This document shows, one piece after another, positions 1-10,256 of a stretch of DNA of 64,000 nt; position 1 is the stretch's first letter, and the number at the start of each line of letters is the position of its first letter. The stretch is from Culex pipiens pallens (taxonomy: Eukaryota; Arthropoda; Insecta; Diptera; Culicidae): the NCBI RefSeq assembly GCF_016801865.2, contig NC_068938.1, forward strand, positions 196,820,429-196,884,428, given 5' to 3'. The position numbers and the translations under genes are program-made. The notes beneath the pieces were generated by a model that was not told the DNA's origin, did not search any database, and saw nothing but the letters and a program-made list of their open reading frames with translations.

Positions 1-1233
1 GTACCGGAGTCCACGCTAACCCAAAGTAACTATAATATTTATCTACTCCACCCGCTGCAACAATAGCTGTCAAACAGCCAACAAAAAACTTGTTTGTAAA
101 CGCTTTATCCACTAAAAGAAAAGTGGCAAACAACTTGGGTAAATCCAAACAAACTTTAATAACGCGCCACCGTCGTGGGAATAATCAATTGGCCACGACG
201 CGGCGTTTGGCCGGCGCAAAACAACAACAACAACAAAAAGAGACAACACCGTTTTTTTTATGGCAGACAACGGATTCGTGTCGTAAACATCGAAATAAAC
301 AGCGTCCATCAGCGTGCCCTCGCACGCGCAAAATATCATCTGTTTCACGGATTTTACCTAGTGAGAAGGAAAAAAAACCGTCACCGCCACCACGGGAGCA
401 ATTTTGCGTGAAAGTGATTCACCGTCAGCTATAAAAAGCGGCATTTCATTGATGGTTCTGTCACGAGTAGCCTACTTTTCGCGCGCCATTATGGCGCTGG
501 TTGACAGCTGTCACCGGAAGCGAGCGTCATATTAAAGATGCTTGGCAATTGTCATCGTGACATTTCATATCGCTCTAAGGGTTTGACACTTGCACCAATT
601 GCGGTGCCATCCGGATACTTAATAGGGTTGACCTTCTTTTCACCCCCACCAGCAATGTATATTGTGAATTTCATCAAAACAAGCCGCGAGGGCTGTCAAA
701 CGTGACCCGCAATCGTTGGGCACGAATCTTGGAAAGGAAGTGGCGTGTTGCCACTTTTCCCCAACGCAAACAAAGGTAGTTTGTAATCAATCTTAATTTG
801 AAGACAATTCGCGCCGATCTGTTGTTCGATTAATTGACGCCGATAAGAATGACCTCGCCGGCGGTGCCCTTCTTCCGAGAAGGTGGCTGCCTTTGTTTAC
901 CTTTTTGAAAAGCAACAGTGCTCCGGTTGTTTTGTGCACGAAACGGTGTTCAGGTTCCGGTTTCAGCGGAAATCTCTTGGCCGATTAACAATTTACTCGT
1001 TTTTTACGCAAAGAAAAAAAAAGTAAATTTGGCAACTTTCTTGTTAAACCTGTCAATAAAAAATCAGTGTTGCCAAATCGTAAATTTGTGTGGCTTTTTT
1101 GCAAAGTTGCGTTTGATTAATAATTACATTACATTCGAAGAGGAGTCTGGCTTCGTCAAAATGCCCAATTCTTCTTCTTAACCCTCAAAACTACATTGTA
1201 TTGAAATTTTGCAGAGCACTTTCCAAATTTCAT
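1..1233. other. Unique segment, no gene recognised
   Basis: This stretch has mixed base composition, with higher GC than the AT-rich repeat regions. I see no ORF with a recognisable domain, no RNA gene and no transposon termini. Short stop-free stretches occur on both strands but overlap each other and look random. It contains two perfect palindromes, listed separately, and several scattered TGTCA/TGACA words in the first 700 bases. Confidence 0.6.
485..513. promoter_or_regulatory. Candidate regulatory palindromes (GCCAT and TGACAG motifs)
   Basis: GCCATTATGGC at 485-495 contains the GCCAT core of Pho/YY1-type zinc-finger proteins on both strands. TGACAGCTGTCA at 502-513 is an inverted pair of the TGACAG core bound by TALE homeodomain proteins such as Homothorax. 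The words are seen directly; binding and function are inference only. Confidence 0.25.
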
Positions 1234-1245
1234 CCCCCGCCACAC

Positions 1246-1248
<3 letters not shown>
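1234..1248. repeat. Target-site duplication, 3' side of the LINE
   Basis: The 15 bases CCCCCGCCACACGTT here are repeated exactly at 5779-5793 on the other side of the LINE. The last two T bases merge with the poly(T) run, so the true duplication is 13 to 15 bp. Confidence 0.92.
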
Positions 1249-1283
<35 letters not shown>

Positions 1284-1514
1284 TTTTATTTTTTTTTTTA
1301 TTTAATTTATATTTATTCAAATTTCTTTTCCATGTACATTCATTCAGTTAAAATATTATTGAGTGTCCAATCACAAACGATGACTTTTCACCTCAATTTT
1401 AAATACTAGCAACTTTCATTTATTCATGAAATATTGTAGCTTTCGCTATTCAGTGATTTCAAATGTAGGAGGTCCTACATGTACAAAAGGGAAAAGGGAT
1501 ACCTTAAAACTAAC
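1247..1514 (-). other. LINE 3' UTR and poly(A) tail
   Basis: The 36 T bases at 1247-1282 are the element's poly(A) tail read on the opposite strand. Bases 1283-1514 are an AT-rich 3' UTR between the tail and the ORF2 stop. A short T-rich tract with a single G interruption lies beside the tail. Confidence 0.85.
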
Positions 1515-4175
1515 TTATAAACTATATAAAGAGCGGATCAATGCAGCTGAAGACTGCAATGATTTTTGTCGAAATGCATCAATTATCTTATTGGACATAA
1601 CATCCAAAGTGTCAACTTCGGCTAATTGATGAAGTTCACTGGTGCTGAACCAGGGAGGAAGTTTCAGAATCATTTTCAGAATTTTGTTCTGAATCCTCTG
1701 AAGTTTTTTCTTCCTGGTTAAGCAACAGCTTGTCCAGATCGGCACAGCATAAAGCATGGCAGGTCTGAAAATTTGTTTATAAATTAACAGTTTATTCTTG
1801 AGACAAAGTCTAGAATTCCTGTTTATAAGTGGATACAAACATTTAATATATTTGTTACATTTAACCTGGATACTTTCAATGTGATCCTTGTAAGTAAGGT
1901 TTTTATCAAAACCAAGTCCAAGATATTTCACTTGATCCTCCCACTTTAAATTTACCTCATTCATCTTTATAATGTGATGACTTTTTAGTTTAAGAAAATC
2001 AGCCCTTGGTTTGTGAGGGAAAATAATAAGTTGAGTTTTTGCAGCATTTGGAGTAATTTTCCATTCTTTCAAATAAGAATTGAAAATATCCAAGCTTTTT
2101 TGTAATCTTCTTGTAATGACACGAAGGCTTCTGCCTTTGGCGGAGATGCTTGTGTCATCAGCAAAAAGTGATTTCTGACATCCTGGGGGCAAATCAGGCA
2201 AGTCAGAAGTAAAAATATTGTATAAAATTGGACCCAAAATGCTTCCTTGAGGGACGCCAGCACGTACAGGTAGTTGATCAGATTTGCTATTCTGATAACA
2301 TACCTGCAGAGTACGATCCGTCAAATAATTTTGAATAATTTTCACGATATAAATCGGAAAATTAAACCTTTTCAATTTCGCAATCAAACCTTTATGCCAA
2401 ACACTGTCAAATGCTTTTTCTATGTCTAGAAGAGCAGCGCCAGTAGAATAGCCCTCAGATTTGTTGCTTCGAATTAAATTTGAAACTCTCAACAACTGAT
2501 GAGTAGTTGAATGCCCAAGGCGAAATCCAAACTGCTCATCAGCGAAAATTGAATTTTCATTAATGTGCGTCATCATTCTATTAAGAATTATTCTTTCGAA
2601 TAATTTACTAATAGATGAAAGCAAACTAATGGGCCGATAGCTTGAGGCTTCAGCAGGATTTTTCTCCGGTTTCAAAATCGGAATTACTTTGGCATTTTTC
2701 CAACTACTGGGAAAATATGCCAAATCAAAACATTTGTTGAAAATTTTGACCAAGCAACTTAAAGTTACTTCTGGTAATTTTTTAATTAAAATGTAAAAAA
2801 TGCCATCCTCACCAGGGGCTTTCATATTTTTAAATTTTTTGATAATAGATTTTATTTCATTCAGATCCGTATTAAAAACTTCATCTGATGAAAATTCTTG
2901 TTCAACAATATTCTGAAATTCTATTGAAATTTGATTTTCAATAGGACTCAAAACATTCAAGTTGAAATTATGAGCACTCTCAAACTGCTGAGCAAGTTTT
3001 TGAGCTTTTTCCCCATTAGTTAATAGAATATTATCACCATCTTTTAAAGAAGGGATGGGTTTTTGAGGTTTCTTAAGAACCTTTGAAAGTTTCCAAAAAG
3101 GTTTGGAATAAGGTTTAATTTGTTCGACATCTCTTGCGAACTTTTCATTTCGCAGGAGAGTGAATCTGTGGTCAATAACCTTTTGCAAATCTTTTTGAAT
3201 TCGCTTCAGTGCAGGATCACGAGAACGTTGATACTGTCTTCGGCGAACATTTTTCAGACGAATCAGAAGCTGAAGATCGTCATCAATAATGGGAGAATCA
3301 AATTTGACTTGGACTTTAGGAATAGCAATATTCCTAGCATCCAAAATTGCATTAGTTAAAGATTCCAAGGCTGAATCAATATCAGCTTTGGTTTCTAAAA
3401 CAAAATCATGATTTAAATTATTCTCAATATGATGCTGATACCTGTCCCAATTAGCTTTGTGGTAATTAAACACAGAACTATTGGGTCTGGTAACTGCTTC
3501 ATGAGAAAGTGAAAAAGTTACTGGAAGATGATCAGAATCAAAATCAGCATGAGTCACTAAAGGACCACAATACTGACTTTGATTTGTCAACACCAAATCA
3601 ATTGTTGATGGATTTCTAACAGAAGAAAAGCAAGTTGGCCCATTCGGGTATAAAACCGAATAAAGACCAGAAGTGCAATCTCTGAACAGAATTTTACCAT
3701 TGGAATTTACTTTTGAATTATTCCAAGATTGGTGTTTGGCATTAAAATCACCGATGATCAAAAATCGAGATCTATGCCGAGTAAGTTTATTCAAATCCCC
3801 TTTGAAATAATTTTTATTTTCCCCAGTGCATTGGAATGGCAAATATGCAGCTGCAATCATAATTTTCCCAAAAGAAGTTTCAAGTTCAATGCCCAAACTT
3901 TCAATAACTTTTAACTTAAAGTCACGTAACGTGCTATAAGTCAAACTACGGTGGATAACTATTGCAACTCCACCGCCATTTCGATTCATTCGGTTATTAG
4001 TTATAACTTTATAATCTGGATCACTTTTCAAATAAGTGCCAGTTTTTAAAAATGTTTCGGTTATAACAGCAACATGCACGTTATGAACTCGTAAAAAGTT
4101 GAAAAATTCATTTTCTTTCGCTTTTAAAGAGCGAGCATTAAAATTCATAATATTGATGGAATTACTTAGATCCAT
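1515..4175 (-). CDS. LINE ORF2: endonuclease and reverse transcriptase
   Basis: This 886-aa protein nicks the target DNA and copies the element RNA onto it (target-primed reverse transcription). Residues about 8-220 form an APE-type endonuclease: NARS at 13-16, catalytic-type E40 in ITETF, GDFNAKH at 142-148 and SDH at 214-216. The reverse transcriptase follows from about residue 430, with the block SYRPISLLSS, then FGFRLGHST, LLDIEKAFDSVWH, GVPQGSILGP and the catalytic FADD near residue 670. After the thumb there is no RNase H domain, as expected for Jockey-clade elements. The length is normal for the clade and there is no frameshift or internal stop. The ATG at 4173-4175 overlaps the end of ORF1 by 14 nt in a different frame. 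No other ATG upstream in this frame was needed to include the full endonuclease domain. Confidence 0.97.
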   Translation of the reverse strand: MDLSNSINIMNFNARSLKAKENEFFNFLRVHNVHVAVITETFLKTGTYLKSDPDYKVITNNRMNRNGGGVAIVIHRSLTYSTLRDFKLKVIESLGIELETSFGKIMIAAAYLPFQCTGENKNYFKGDLNKLTRHRSRFLIIGDFNAKHQSWNNSKVNSNGKILFRDCTSGLYSVLYPNGPTCFSSVRNPSTIDLVLTNQSQYCGPLVTHADFDSDHLPVTFSLSHEAVTRPNSSVFNYHKANWDRYQHHIENNLNHDFVLETKADIDSALESLTNAILDARNIAIPKVQVKFDSPIIDDDLQLLIRLKNVRRRQYQRSRDPALKRIQKDLQKVIDHRFTLLRNEKFARDVEQIKPYSKPFWKLSKVLKKPQKPIPSLKDGDNILLTNGEKAQKLAQQFESAHNFNLNVLSPIENQISIEFQNIVEQEFSSDEVFNTDLNEIKSIIKKFKNMKAPGEDGIFYILIKKLPEVTLSCLVKIFNKCFDLAYFPSSWKNAKVIPILKPEKNPAEASSYRPISLLSSISKLFERIILNRMMTHINENSIFADEQFGFRLGHSTTHQLLRVSNLIRSNKSEGYSTGAALLDIEKAFDSVWHKGLIAKLKRFNFPIYIVKIIQNYLTDRTLQVCYQNSKSDQLPVRAGVPQGSILGPILYNIFTSDLPDLPPGCQKSLFADDTSISAKGRSLRVITRRLQKSLDIFNSYLKEWKITPNAAKTQLIIFPHKPRADFLKLKSHHIIKMNEVNLKWEDQVKYLGLGFDKNLTYKDHIESIQVKCNKYIKCLYPLINRNSRLCLKNKLLIYKQIFRPAMLYAVPIWTSCCLTRKKKLQRIQNKILKMILKLPPWFSTSELHQLAEVDTLDVMSNKIIDAFRQKSLQSSAALIRSLYSL

Positions 4176-5559
4176 GATTAAACTTCAGGGTAAGAACAAC
4201 ATCATTCGCAAATTTTAATCCAATCTGGATTGCTTCCATCATGGATGTAGCATTACTCATTGTTTGAATCAAACCAAACAGTGAGTTTTGCAAAAAAGTC
4301 ATTTTTTCAAACGTAACATCGCCGAGATCAGAAGATCCCAAAGCGTTGCCAGCAGAAAAATTTTCAAATGAGATTTGAGGTACCTGGCCAATTTCAGAAA
4401 GATTGGTAGAGGATTTAAAATTCGTGGAAGAACCCGAAACGACGTTAGCATAAGAAATGCCATTGTTGTTACCTAACTTTTCCACGGTAGGGGTATTTCT
4501 AGAATTGTTCGAGTGAGACAGCACGAACGTTTGATTTAAAGATGCAGGTACAACCTGACTTTGAGAAAATTTCGGTTTGGATTTCGGCTGATGCTTAGCA
4601 CGAGAATCCAAAACCTTTTTTCTGATGGGGCAATCCCAGAAATTTGATTTGTGATTTCCACCACAATTTGCACATTTAAATTGGGTGACTTCTTTCACGG
4701 GACAATTGTCCTTGTCGTGAGAAGAATCCCCGCAAACCATGCATTTTGGAACCATGGCGCAATGATCAGTACCGTGACCGAATGCCTGGCAACGCCGGCA
4801 CTGGGTCAGATTCTGGCCATTACCGCCATGTTTCTTAAAATGCTCCCACTTTACCCGTACATGGAACAAAAACTGAACTTTGTCCAAAAGTTTCAAATTG
4901 TTGATTTCATTTCTGTTGAAATGAATCAGATAAAATTGTGAAGTCAAACCAAAGCGAGAAATATTCCCGTTTGATTTTTTCTTCATTGGTATTACTTGGG
5001 ATGGGGCAAAGCCAAGCAACACCTTAAGTTCGTTTTTGATCTCATCCACCGACAAGTCGTTGGAGAGACCTTTCAAGACCGCCTTGAATGGCCGAGCATT
5101 CTTGGTCTCATACGTGTAGAAATTGTGTTTGTGGTTTTTCAAATAACCAACAAAAGTTTGGTGATCTTGTAAAGATTCCGTCAACAAGCGACATTCTCCT
5201 CTTCGACCAAGCTGGAACGAAACCTTCAAATTGCAAGTTTCCTTGCAATTCTTCAGTTGCGTTCGAAAGCTGGCCAAATCGGAGACGGAAGTCACAACAA
5301 TTGGCGGAGCCTTTACTCGTTTCTCGACGGCAGAAGGCTCAGTACGAGGAGAAGGTTCCTTGTCATCAGTTTCGGATAAAACACCGAAACTGTTTGTCAA
5401 TGGAATTGGAGGATTGACCTCACATTCAGAATCAGAATCAGACCTCAGAAGAGGCTGTTTTCTTTTTCTGTTTCCGTTAGCCGGTTTAGCGTTCAAACGC
5501 TTCACCGACGTAACGACCAAATCTTCAGAAGATTTGCGTTTACCTTTGTTTTGACGCAT
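4162..5559 (-). CDS. LINE ORF1: gag-like nucleic-acid-binding protein
   Basis: This 465-aa protein would package the element RNA into a ribonucleoprotein. The N-terminus is rich in lysine and arginine (KGKRKSS, NGNRKRKQ), which suggests a nuclear-localisation or RNA-binding tail. A central region (about 90-250) resembles the gag domain of insect Jockey elements. Three zinc knuckles follow at about 253-311: C-RR-C-QAFG-H-GTDH-C, C-MV-C-GDSS-H-DKDN-C and a variant C-AN-C-GGN-H-KSNFWD-C. The C-terminal 150 residues are rich in Ser and Asn and look disordered. The start at 5559 is the first ATG after the 219-bp leader. The reading frame is intact and ends in TAA at 4162-4164, just after the ORF2 start codon. 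Confidence 0.95.
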   Translation of the reverse strand: MRQNKGKRKSSEDLVVTSVKRLNAKPANGNRKRKQPLLRSDSDSECEVNPPIPLTNSFGVLSETDDKEPSPRTEPSAVEKRVKAPPIVVTSVSDLASFRTQLKNCKETCNLKVSFQLGRRGECRLLTESLQDHQTFVGYLKNHKHNFYTYETKNARPFKAVLKGLSNDLSVDEIKNELKVLLGFAPSQVIPMKKKSNGNISRFGLTSQFYLIHFNRNEINNLKLLDKVQFLFHVRVKWEHFKKHGGNGQNLTQCRRCQAFGHGTDHCAMVPKCMVCGDSSHDKDNCPVKEVTQFKCANCGGNHKSNFWDCPIRKKVLDSRAKHQPKSKPKFSQSQVVPASLNQTFVLSHSNNSRNTPTVEKLGNNNGISYANVVSGSSTNFKSSTNLSEIGQVPQISFENFSAGNALGSSDLGDVTFEKMTFLQNSLFGLIQTMSNATSMMEAIQIGLKFANDVVLTLKFNHGSK

Positions 5560-5778
5560 TTTGCAAGCAAAGTTCTCTTAAAAAGATGGCTTCGTTTGTA
5601 AAATACAACAAAATTTCAGGCGGGGTTAGTCTTGAAAAGACTGTTTAGAATTTTGGAAAATAACTCAGGTAGTCTTTAAAAAGACTGTGAATTTTGTTTT
5701 GAAATAACTCTGAGCTTAGGTAGTAAAAAATACCGCAGCTCTAGTGTCCGTTCACCACGAAGGTTCGCAAGACACTGG
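5560..5778 (-). promoter_or_regulatory. LINE 5' UTR with internal Inr/DPE promoter
   Basis: The element begins CCAGTG. If the A at 5776 is +1, the six bases at +28 to +33 (5749-5744) read GGACAC, a five-of-six match to the insect downstream promoter element RGWYVT. Known Jockey-type LINEs carry such an internal TATA-less promoter. The leader also has two small inverted repeats around AGTCTT/AAGACT at about 5626-5643 and 5671-5688. Motifs are seen; promoter activity is inferred. Confidence 0.6.
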
Positions 5779-5793
5779 CCCCCGCCACACGTT
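5779..5793. repeat. Target-site duplication, 5' side of the LINE
   Basis: This is an exact match to 1234-1248. It marks the point of insertion next to the 5' end of the minus-strand LINE. Confidence 0.92.
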
Positions 5794-7129
5794 GACAACG
5801 TCGTCTTAACGGTGCGCGACCTGAGGCAAACTAATTAGGTTTTTCGCTGTCACTTCCGAACAAATTTGCCTGTTTTGCGTGGAAACTCTCCTCAGTCATC
5901 AGCCGTCGCGCAATCCTGGGGGACGAGGGTGTGGCGCACTTCCGGCAAGTTGCGCCACTTTTTTTCTGCCTCCTCTCGCGAACCAACTTCGTCATTAGCA
6001 GCAAGTCTCAGGTCGACCAGAACCGCTGACGATGATGACATATGGGGTTGTCCATTTTGTGGCAACATCACCATTAATATTCTCCGGCTTCCGGTTCTTC
6101 CGTGGGGGTTCCAGAGCGGGTAAGTGGAATTGAGCCGGAAATATAATTAACGTAATTTTTTGCCCCTTTTGCAAGCTTGTTTCGATAAATTTCGTTTCAA
6201 CAATTTTGAGGATGGTTGAGACGGTAACCGATGGAGACGCGTGGTGCCGGAGCTAATTTTAGAGTTGTAAACATCGTAAAACATTTTGTCATCACCAAAT
6301 TGACGTATGCACCATTCATAGACGATGCACCAGGAAGTGAATTCAAAACTACTGATTGAATAAATAGTAGAGCCAATAAACAATACGGTTAGAACAGGAC
6401 GTTTAGTTTGAAGCCATAACCGTTTTCCTTTCGATATTTATTGGAGATTCGAACTAGATAGAGGTAATTTACTTAAAAGAAATCAAAAGCAAAAGTTTTC
6501 TAAATATTTTCAAATATATTACTAATTATACTCTATTTGTCTGTGATTTTGAACGGAATTCTGCGTACGTCAAAGGGTAACTGCTTCAAAAATTGACCAA
6601 AGATTTATACTTTTCTTAGGAAAACTTTTCGCAAAATAACAAAAAAAGAGTCGTTCCCGTGTTTCATTATTTTCAAATGGGACACGTCGCGACGTTTGCT
6701 TCCAAAACAATCCATTAGGCGAGTGAGTTTGACCCCTCGAAGCGTTTTCTTTTTGCATTTCTGGGAAACTCGTGCGCCCGTTGTTTTGCTTTTGATTTTC
6801 CAACGACGGCGGACGCCAGCTTCCAATTTTAGAGCCAAAGATTTAAACAACGAGCTCAATGGCTCAATAAAATCGATGCAAAATAACAATACGTTGGGCA
6901 ATTAGTGAGCATCGGTTTTCCCAAACAAAAATGGTTGCAAGTGCAGATCGTGGGGTTGAGGATTTTTAACATCGTTGTTCAATCATGAAATCAACGTAGG
7001 AAACGATAACTCAAATTTCACGAAATAAAGTGAATTTTCATAAGATTCGAGTTTTAATAAAAAGGAAAAGTTATTTATAAAAAAATACTTGCGGCCGATT
7101 TCGTGCATTTTTTATTATTTGATTTTTGT
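5794..7129. other. Unique segment, no gene recognised
   Basis: Higher-GC DNA to about 6130, then AT-rich. Several short overlapping stop-free stretches occur on both strands around 6570-6905, without a domain or convincing codon pattern. No transposon ends were found. Confidence 0.55.
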
Positions 7130-7480
7130 TATTTGGCTTCAACTGTTTGGTGTCCTTTCCTATGACTAAAGAAGGCATTTTGTCCCATTGGTTCACCCAT
7201 ACAAGGCTCCATACAATTTTGGCAGCTATCGATACAAAAATCGTACGTCAATATTCAAAAACCTGTATCTTTTGAAGGAATTTTCTGATCGGTTTGGTGT
7301 AAATTGATGAGGAATACTCAGAAAAAATGGCACTCGGAAATTTTTTTTCCGGTTTATAACATTTTTTTACCGAAACCCTATCGATGTATTGTGGACTTAG
7401 CCGGTAGCTGGATTTCTTGCATCTTCTCACGGTTATTGGAAACGGACCTAGGGGTTCCCAATTGGAGTGAAAAAGTACAA
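7130..7480 (+). repeat. Decayed FB1-like fold-back element fragment
   Basis: This matches the FB1 arm in order: a 'tttggtgtcc..ttcc' block, the words for 'ccatacaatttt..ggcagct', 'atacaaaaat', 'ctgtatcttttgaagga' and 'tctgatcg.tttggtgt'. It is clearly diverged and lacks the palindromic partner. Confidence 0.55.
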
Positions 7481-8290
7481 TTTATAAAAAATATATGGAT
7501 TAAAATTTTGGTTTTTAATCACTTTTCCGACATCAGGAATAATTGTTTGAACATGCTCGCAAATTTTTTATTCAGTCGGAAAAATATTATTTTTCTTGAA
7601 AAAACTTTCATTTTTAATCACATGATCACCCCTAATTCTGGCTCGATGCCGCCATCATGCGACCGCGTGCTCCGTTTGTTTGTCAACAAAGCTGCAGCTG
7701 GATGGTGAGACGAAGTGAGGGGGGAAGAGGTTTTGACATTTTTATGCCCGCATCTGGCCCGCCGCCTATTTAGTCGGTCGTTGAGTCGCCGGTCGTTTCC
7801 AGCGACTGAGTCCAGCTAGGAACTGATCGTACAATATTATAGAGGATAGAAAACCGCAACTTTTGAGCCATAGAATTATCTACGTGCGCATGTATTGCGT
7901 GTACGTACACGAAGAAGATTGAGGTTAAATTTTGTCCATCCAGCAAAATCAAATGGTGCGCTAGTGTGTGTACGCGAAACGTCATAAAGCTCTATAGATA
8001 AGTATTGTCCGTTTCTCTCAAAAATACACGCCGCGCGGCATTTCAGAATGTGCCGTAGACAAAGTTGCCAGCTTTTTTCTGCTCTTTTGGTGCAATAAAA
8101 AACATACCTGGCAACAATGCCAGGAGAATCGAAGAAGATCAACAAAAACAAAATGCGCAGTATGGGCGTTTTTGCTGAAAGTACGGCGCGTCGTTTCGAG
8201 GCTGATATGCCGCGTGTCGTTTTCGGGAATACGCGCAATATGGACTAAATCAAAATATTAATCAAAATGTGCATTACAGATATCGACACT
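7481..8290. other. Unique segment, no gene recognised
   Basis: AT-rich to about 7640, then a higher-GC island to 8250. There is no recognisable exon, tRNA or transposon terminus. Stop-free stretches on the minus strand (7770-8238) overlap in two frames and show no domain. Confidence 0.5.
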
Positions 8291-8940
8291 TAAAGTTTAA
8301 TTTTTATTGAAAAATTCTAGTTTTTTTCCTGAAAAAATAAATTTTTCGAGTATTAAGAAAATGTCCAACAAAATTGCAAAAGAGTCATTGAAGATTGGCC
8401 CTCTGTTTGCTGAAGTACAGCAAATAAAAGAAAAAAAACAAGAAAATTTTAGTATTTTAAGTCTCATCCAAACAGCCTTTTTTTACTACCAACATCTTAG
8501 AAAAAGTTAGTCCTATTTTCAAAGTTGTTGAACGTTTGTTGTTGCTCGTTCACCACTAGATTAAGGCGAATTTCTGTAAAACATATTTTTTATGATGAGT
8601 GGCAGTATCTGGTTTGTTTCATTATTTTAGAAAAATTCCCGCATTCAAAATGTGCACAAGCAACAAAAAAAGTTGAGTAACGGTTTATGAAAGAGATTTA
8701 AAAAATACTAATTTTACTTTTTTTTGGATCAAAATACGATTTTTTTCTGGATTCTGACTACGCCATCAAATCAGGCGTCTAATATTACACAAAAGTACCG
8801 TTTGACACCAATTTGTTTCATCTCTTTATGGTTTCGAAATAAAATTACTGAAAAACGTGTAAAAATCTAGAAAAATGATAGGGTCAGAAAGGATCACAAA
8901 TAGGATAAAACAAAAAAACGAAGCCAAGTCTGTCATGTAA
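8291..8940. other. AT-rich segment with two repeat relics
   Basis: 8370-8480 resembles the inner arm of FB1 ('ttg.tga.gtacagc' and 'aagtctcatccaaaca'). 8745-8835 resembles the FB2 arm ('attctga.tacgccatcaa', 'ggcgtctaat', 'tttgacacca'). Both are diverged fragments. The rest is plain AT-rich sequence. Confidence 0.5.
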
Positions 8941-10256
8941 AACGAAAATTGGTTCATTTCACTTCTTCAAAAAATACATGATATTTAATAGTGACCGATA
9001 ATTACCAAATATTCAAATAAGGTGTAATTCAATAAAACCTTGAATAAATGGAAGATATTTGTCACAAATATTTTATTACGTTCACGTTTAATGTATAGCA
9101 AAATCACTTCCTCTTCGAGAATGTTCGCCGCATACATTAGCCCCAAAAACAAGCAAATTGAGTTATCGAGCAGACAAGAGTGTCCCAATCAGCGGCATTC
9201 ACCCCCAGCAGACACTTCGCCTCCTGAAGAGATGAGAAGAGTGCTTCGGAAATAATTGATTGAATCAAGTGCGTGCGTACTCACCAGACGTACCGGATCA
9301 AATTCCACTCACGTCGATCTCGACGATAGCGGCGCTCTCAGGCCATCATTCACTTTACGCCGTCGTCATTGATTGGTTTGAAGTTTGTGCTCCGATGCGT
9401 ATCAATTCGGGGAACAGAACTTCTTATTCCCGAAGCGTATACTATGTGGCGGAGATAACTAATTGAGTAACAACTTGTACTTGAATTTCGCTAGGAATCG
9501 GGGTAATTTACAAATTGTGAAACATTTGAAAACTTGTTTTTCGCTGTTTTCAACAACATTTACCTTCGTAAAACAACAGAACCTTCCGACAATTGGCCAA
9601 CTACCCTCAACCTCCAACTTCTGCGTACCTCCAACTAATGGCGAGATAATAATCGTTTGTGAGTTTGGTTGAGCGTTGCAGGAAAATGCCGCACACGCTG
9701 ATTGGCTGATTGACAGCGTCAAATGGTGCGCTCACCGCGTGTGCTCGAGTGTCCACCCCCTGGGGAGCAATGTCACAACAATAACGCGAGTAACGAAGGG
9801 GGGGACATCGAAAGGTAACTCTCAAAGTTTTGCCACGGAAAAAAATGTTTTGCCTTTGATAAATTTATCATAAGCAAAATGACCAGATTTTATTGATTTG
9901 TTGGTCTTAAACATTGAACGTGTCTTACCCCTTGTTTACAAATGTCAGTGTGGCCAGTTGTTTTTTTTTTGTGGTATCACAAATAATGATTGAATTATTT
10001 TTCGAATAACCCTTAAATTGTTATGACTGAATTTCCAGTGCTGCCATCATCCACAGTAGAGAATCCTTCGTCAAACTCAAGACCCTTATCATATTTCCGG
10101 TGACTGATGAAGATGAAGTGATTGCTATTTCTCGTAGAAAACACGTTTTTCCTCTTCTGTCGCATACCTGCTATCAAGTTTCTTCTTAAAAAATAAGCCA
10201 TCGGTTTGATTTTCAACGTTTCATCTATGTGAAATTTCCAATCATTGAGCAATTCT
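8941..10256. other. Unique segment, no gene recognised
   Basis: A higher-GC island at about 9090-9900 sits between AT-rich edges. No exon, RNA gene or transposon end is recognised. Stop-free stretches of 60-90 codons occur on both strands and overlap each other. Confidence 0.55.

Larger units (their letters stand above)
1247..5778 (-). mobile_element. Full-length Juan-like (Jockey clade) non-LTR retrotransposon
   Basis: This is a complete LINE of about 4.5 kb on the minus strand. In element order it has a 219-bp 5' UTR, ORF1 (465 aa, gag-like with zinc knuckles), ORF2 (886 aa, APE endonuclease plus reverse transcriptase), a short 3' UTR and a 36-base poly(A) tail seen as poly(T) on the plus strand. 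A perfect 13-15 bp target duplication flanks it. Two ORFs, no RNase H domain after the RT and a poly(A) tail fit the Jockey clade. The size and gag layout resemble the Juan elements of Aedes and Culex, but the family name is from memory and not checked. Both ORFs are open from end to end, so this copy may be young and still able to move. Confidence 0.93.

Noticed and set aside
7304..7708. 134-codon open stretch
   Set aside because: Its first part lies in an FB1-like relic, and the peptide is low-complexity and hydrophobic without a domain.
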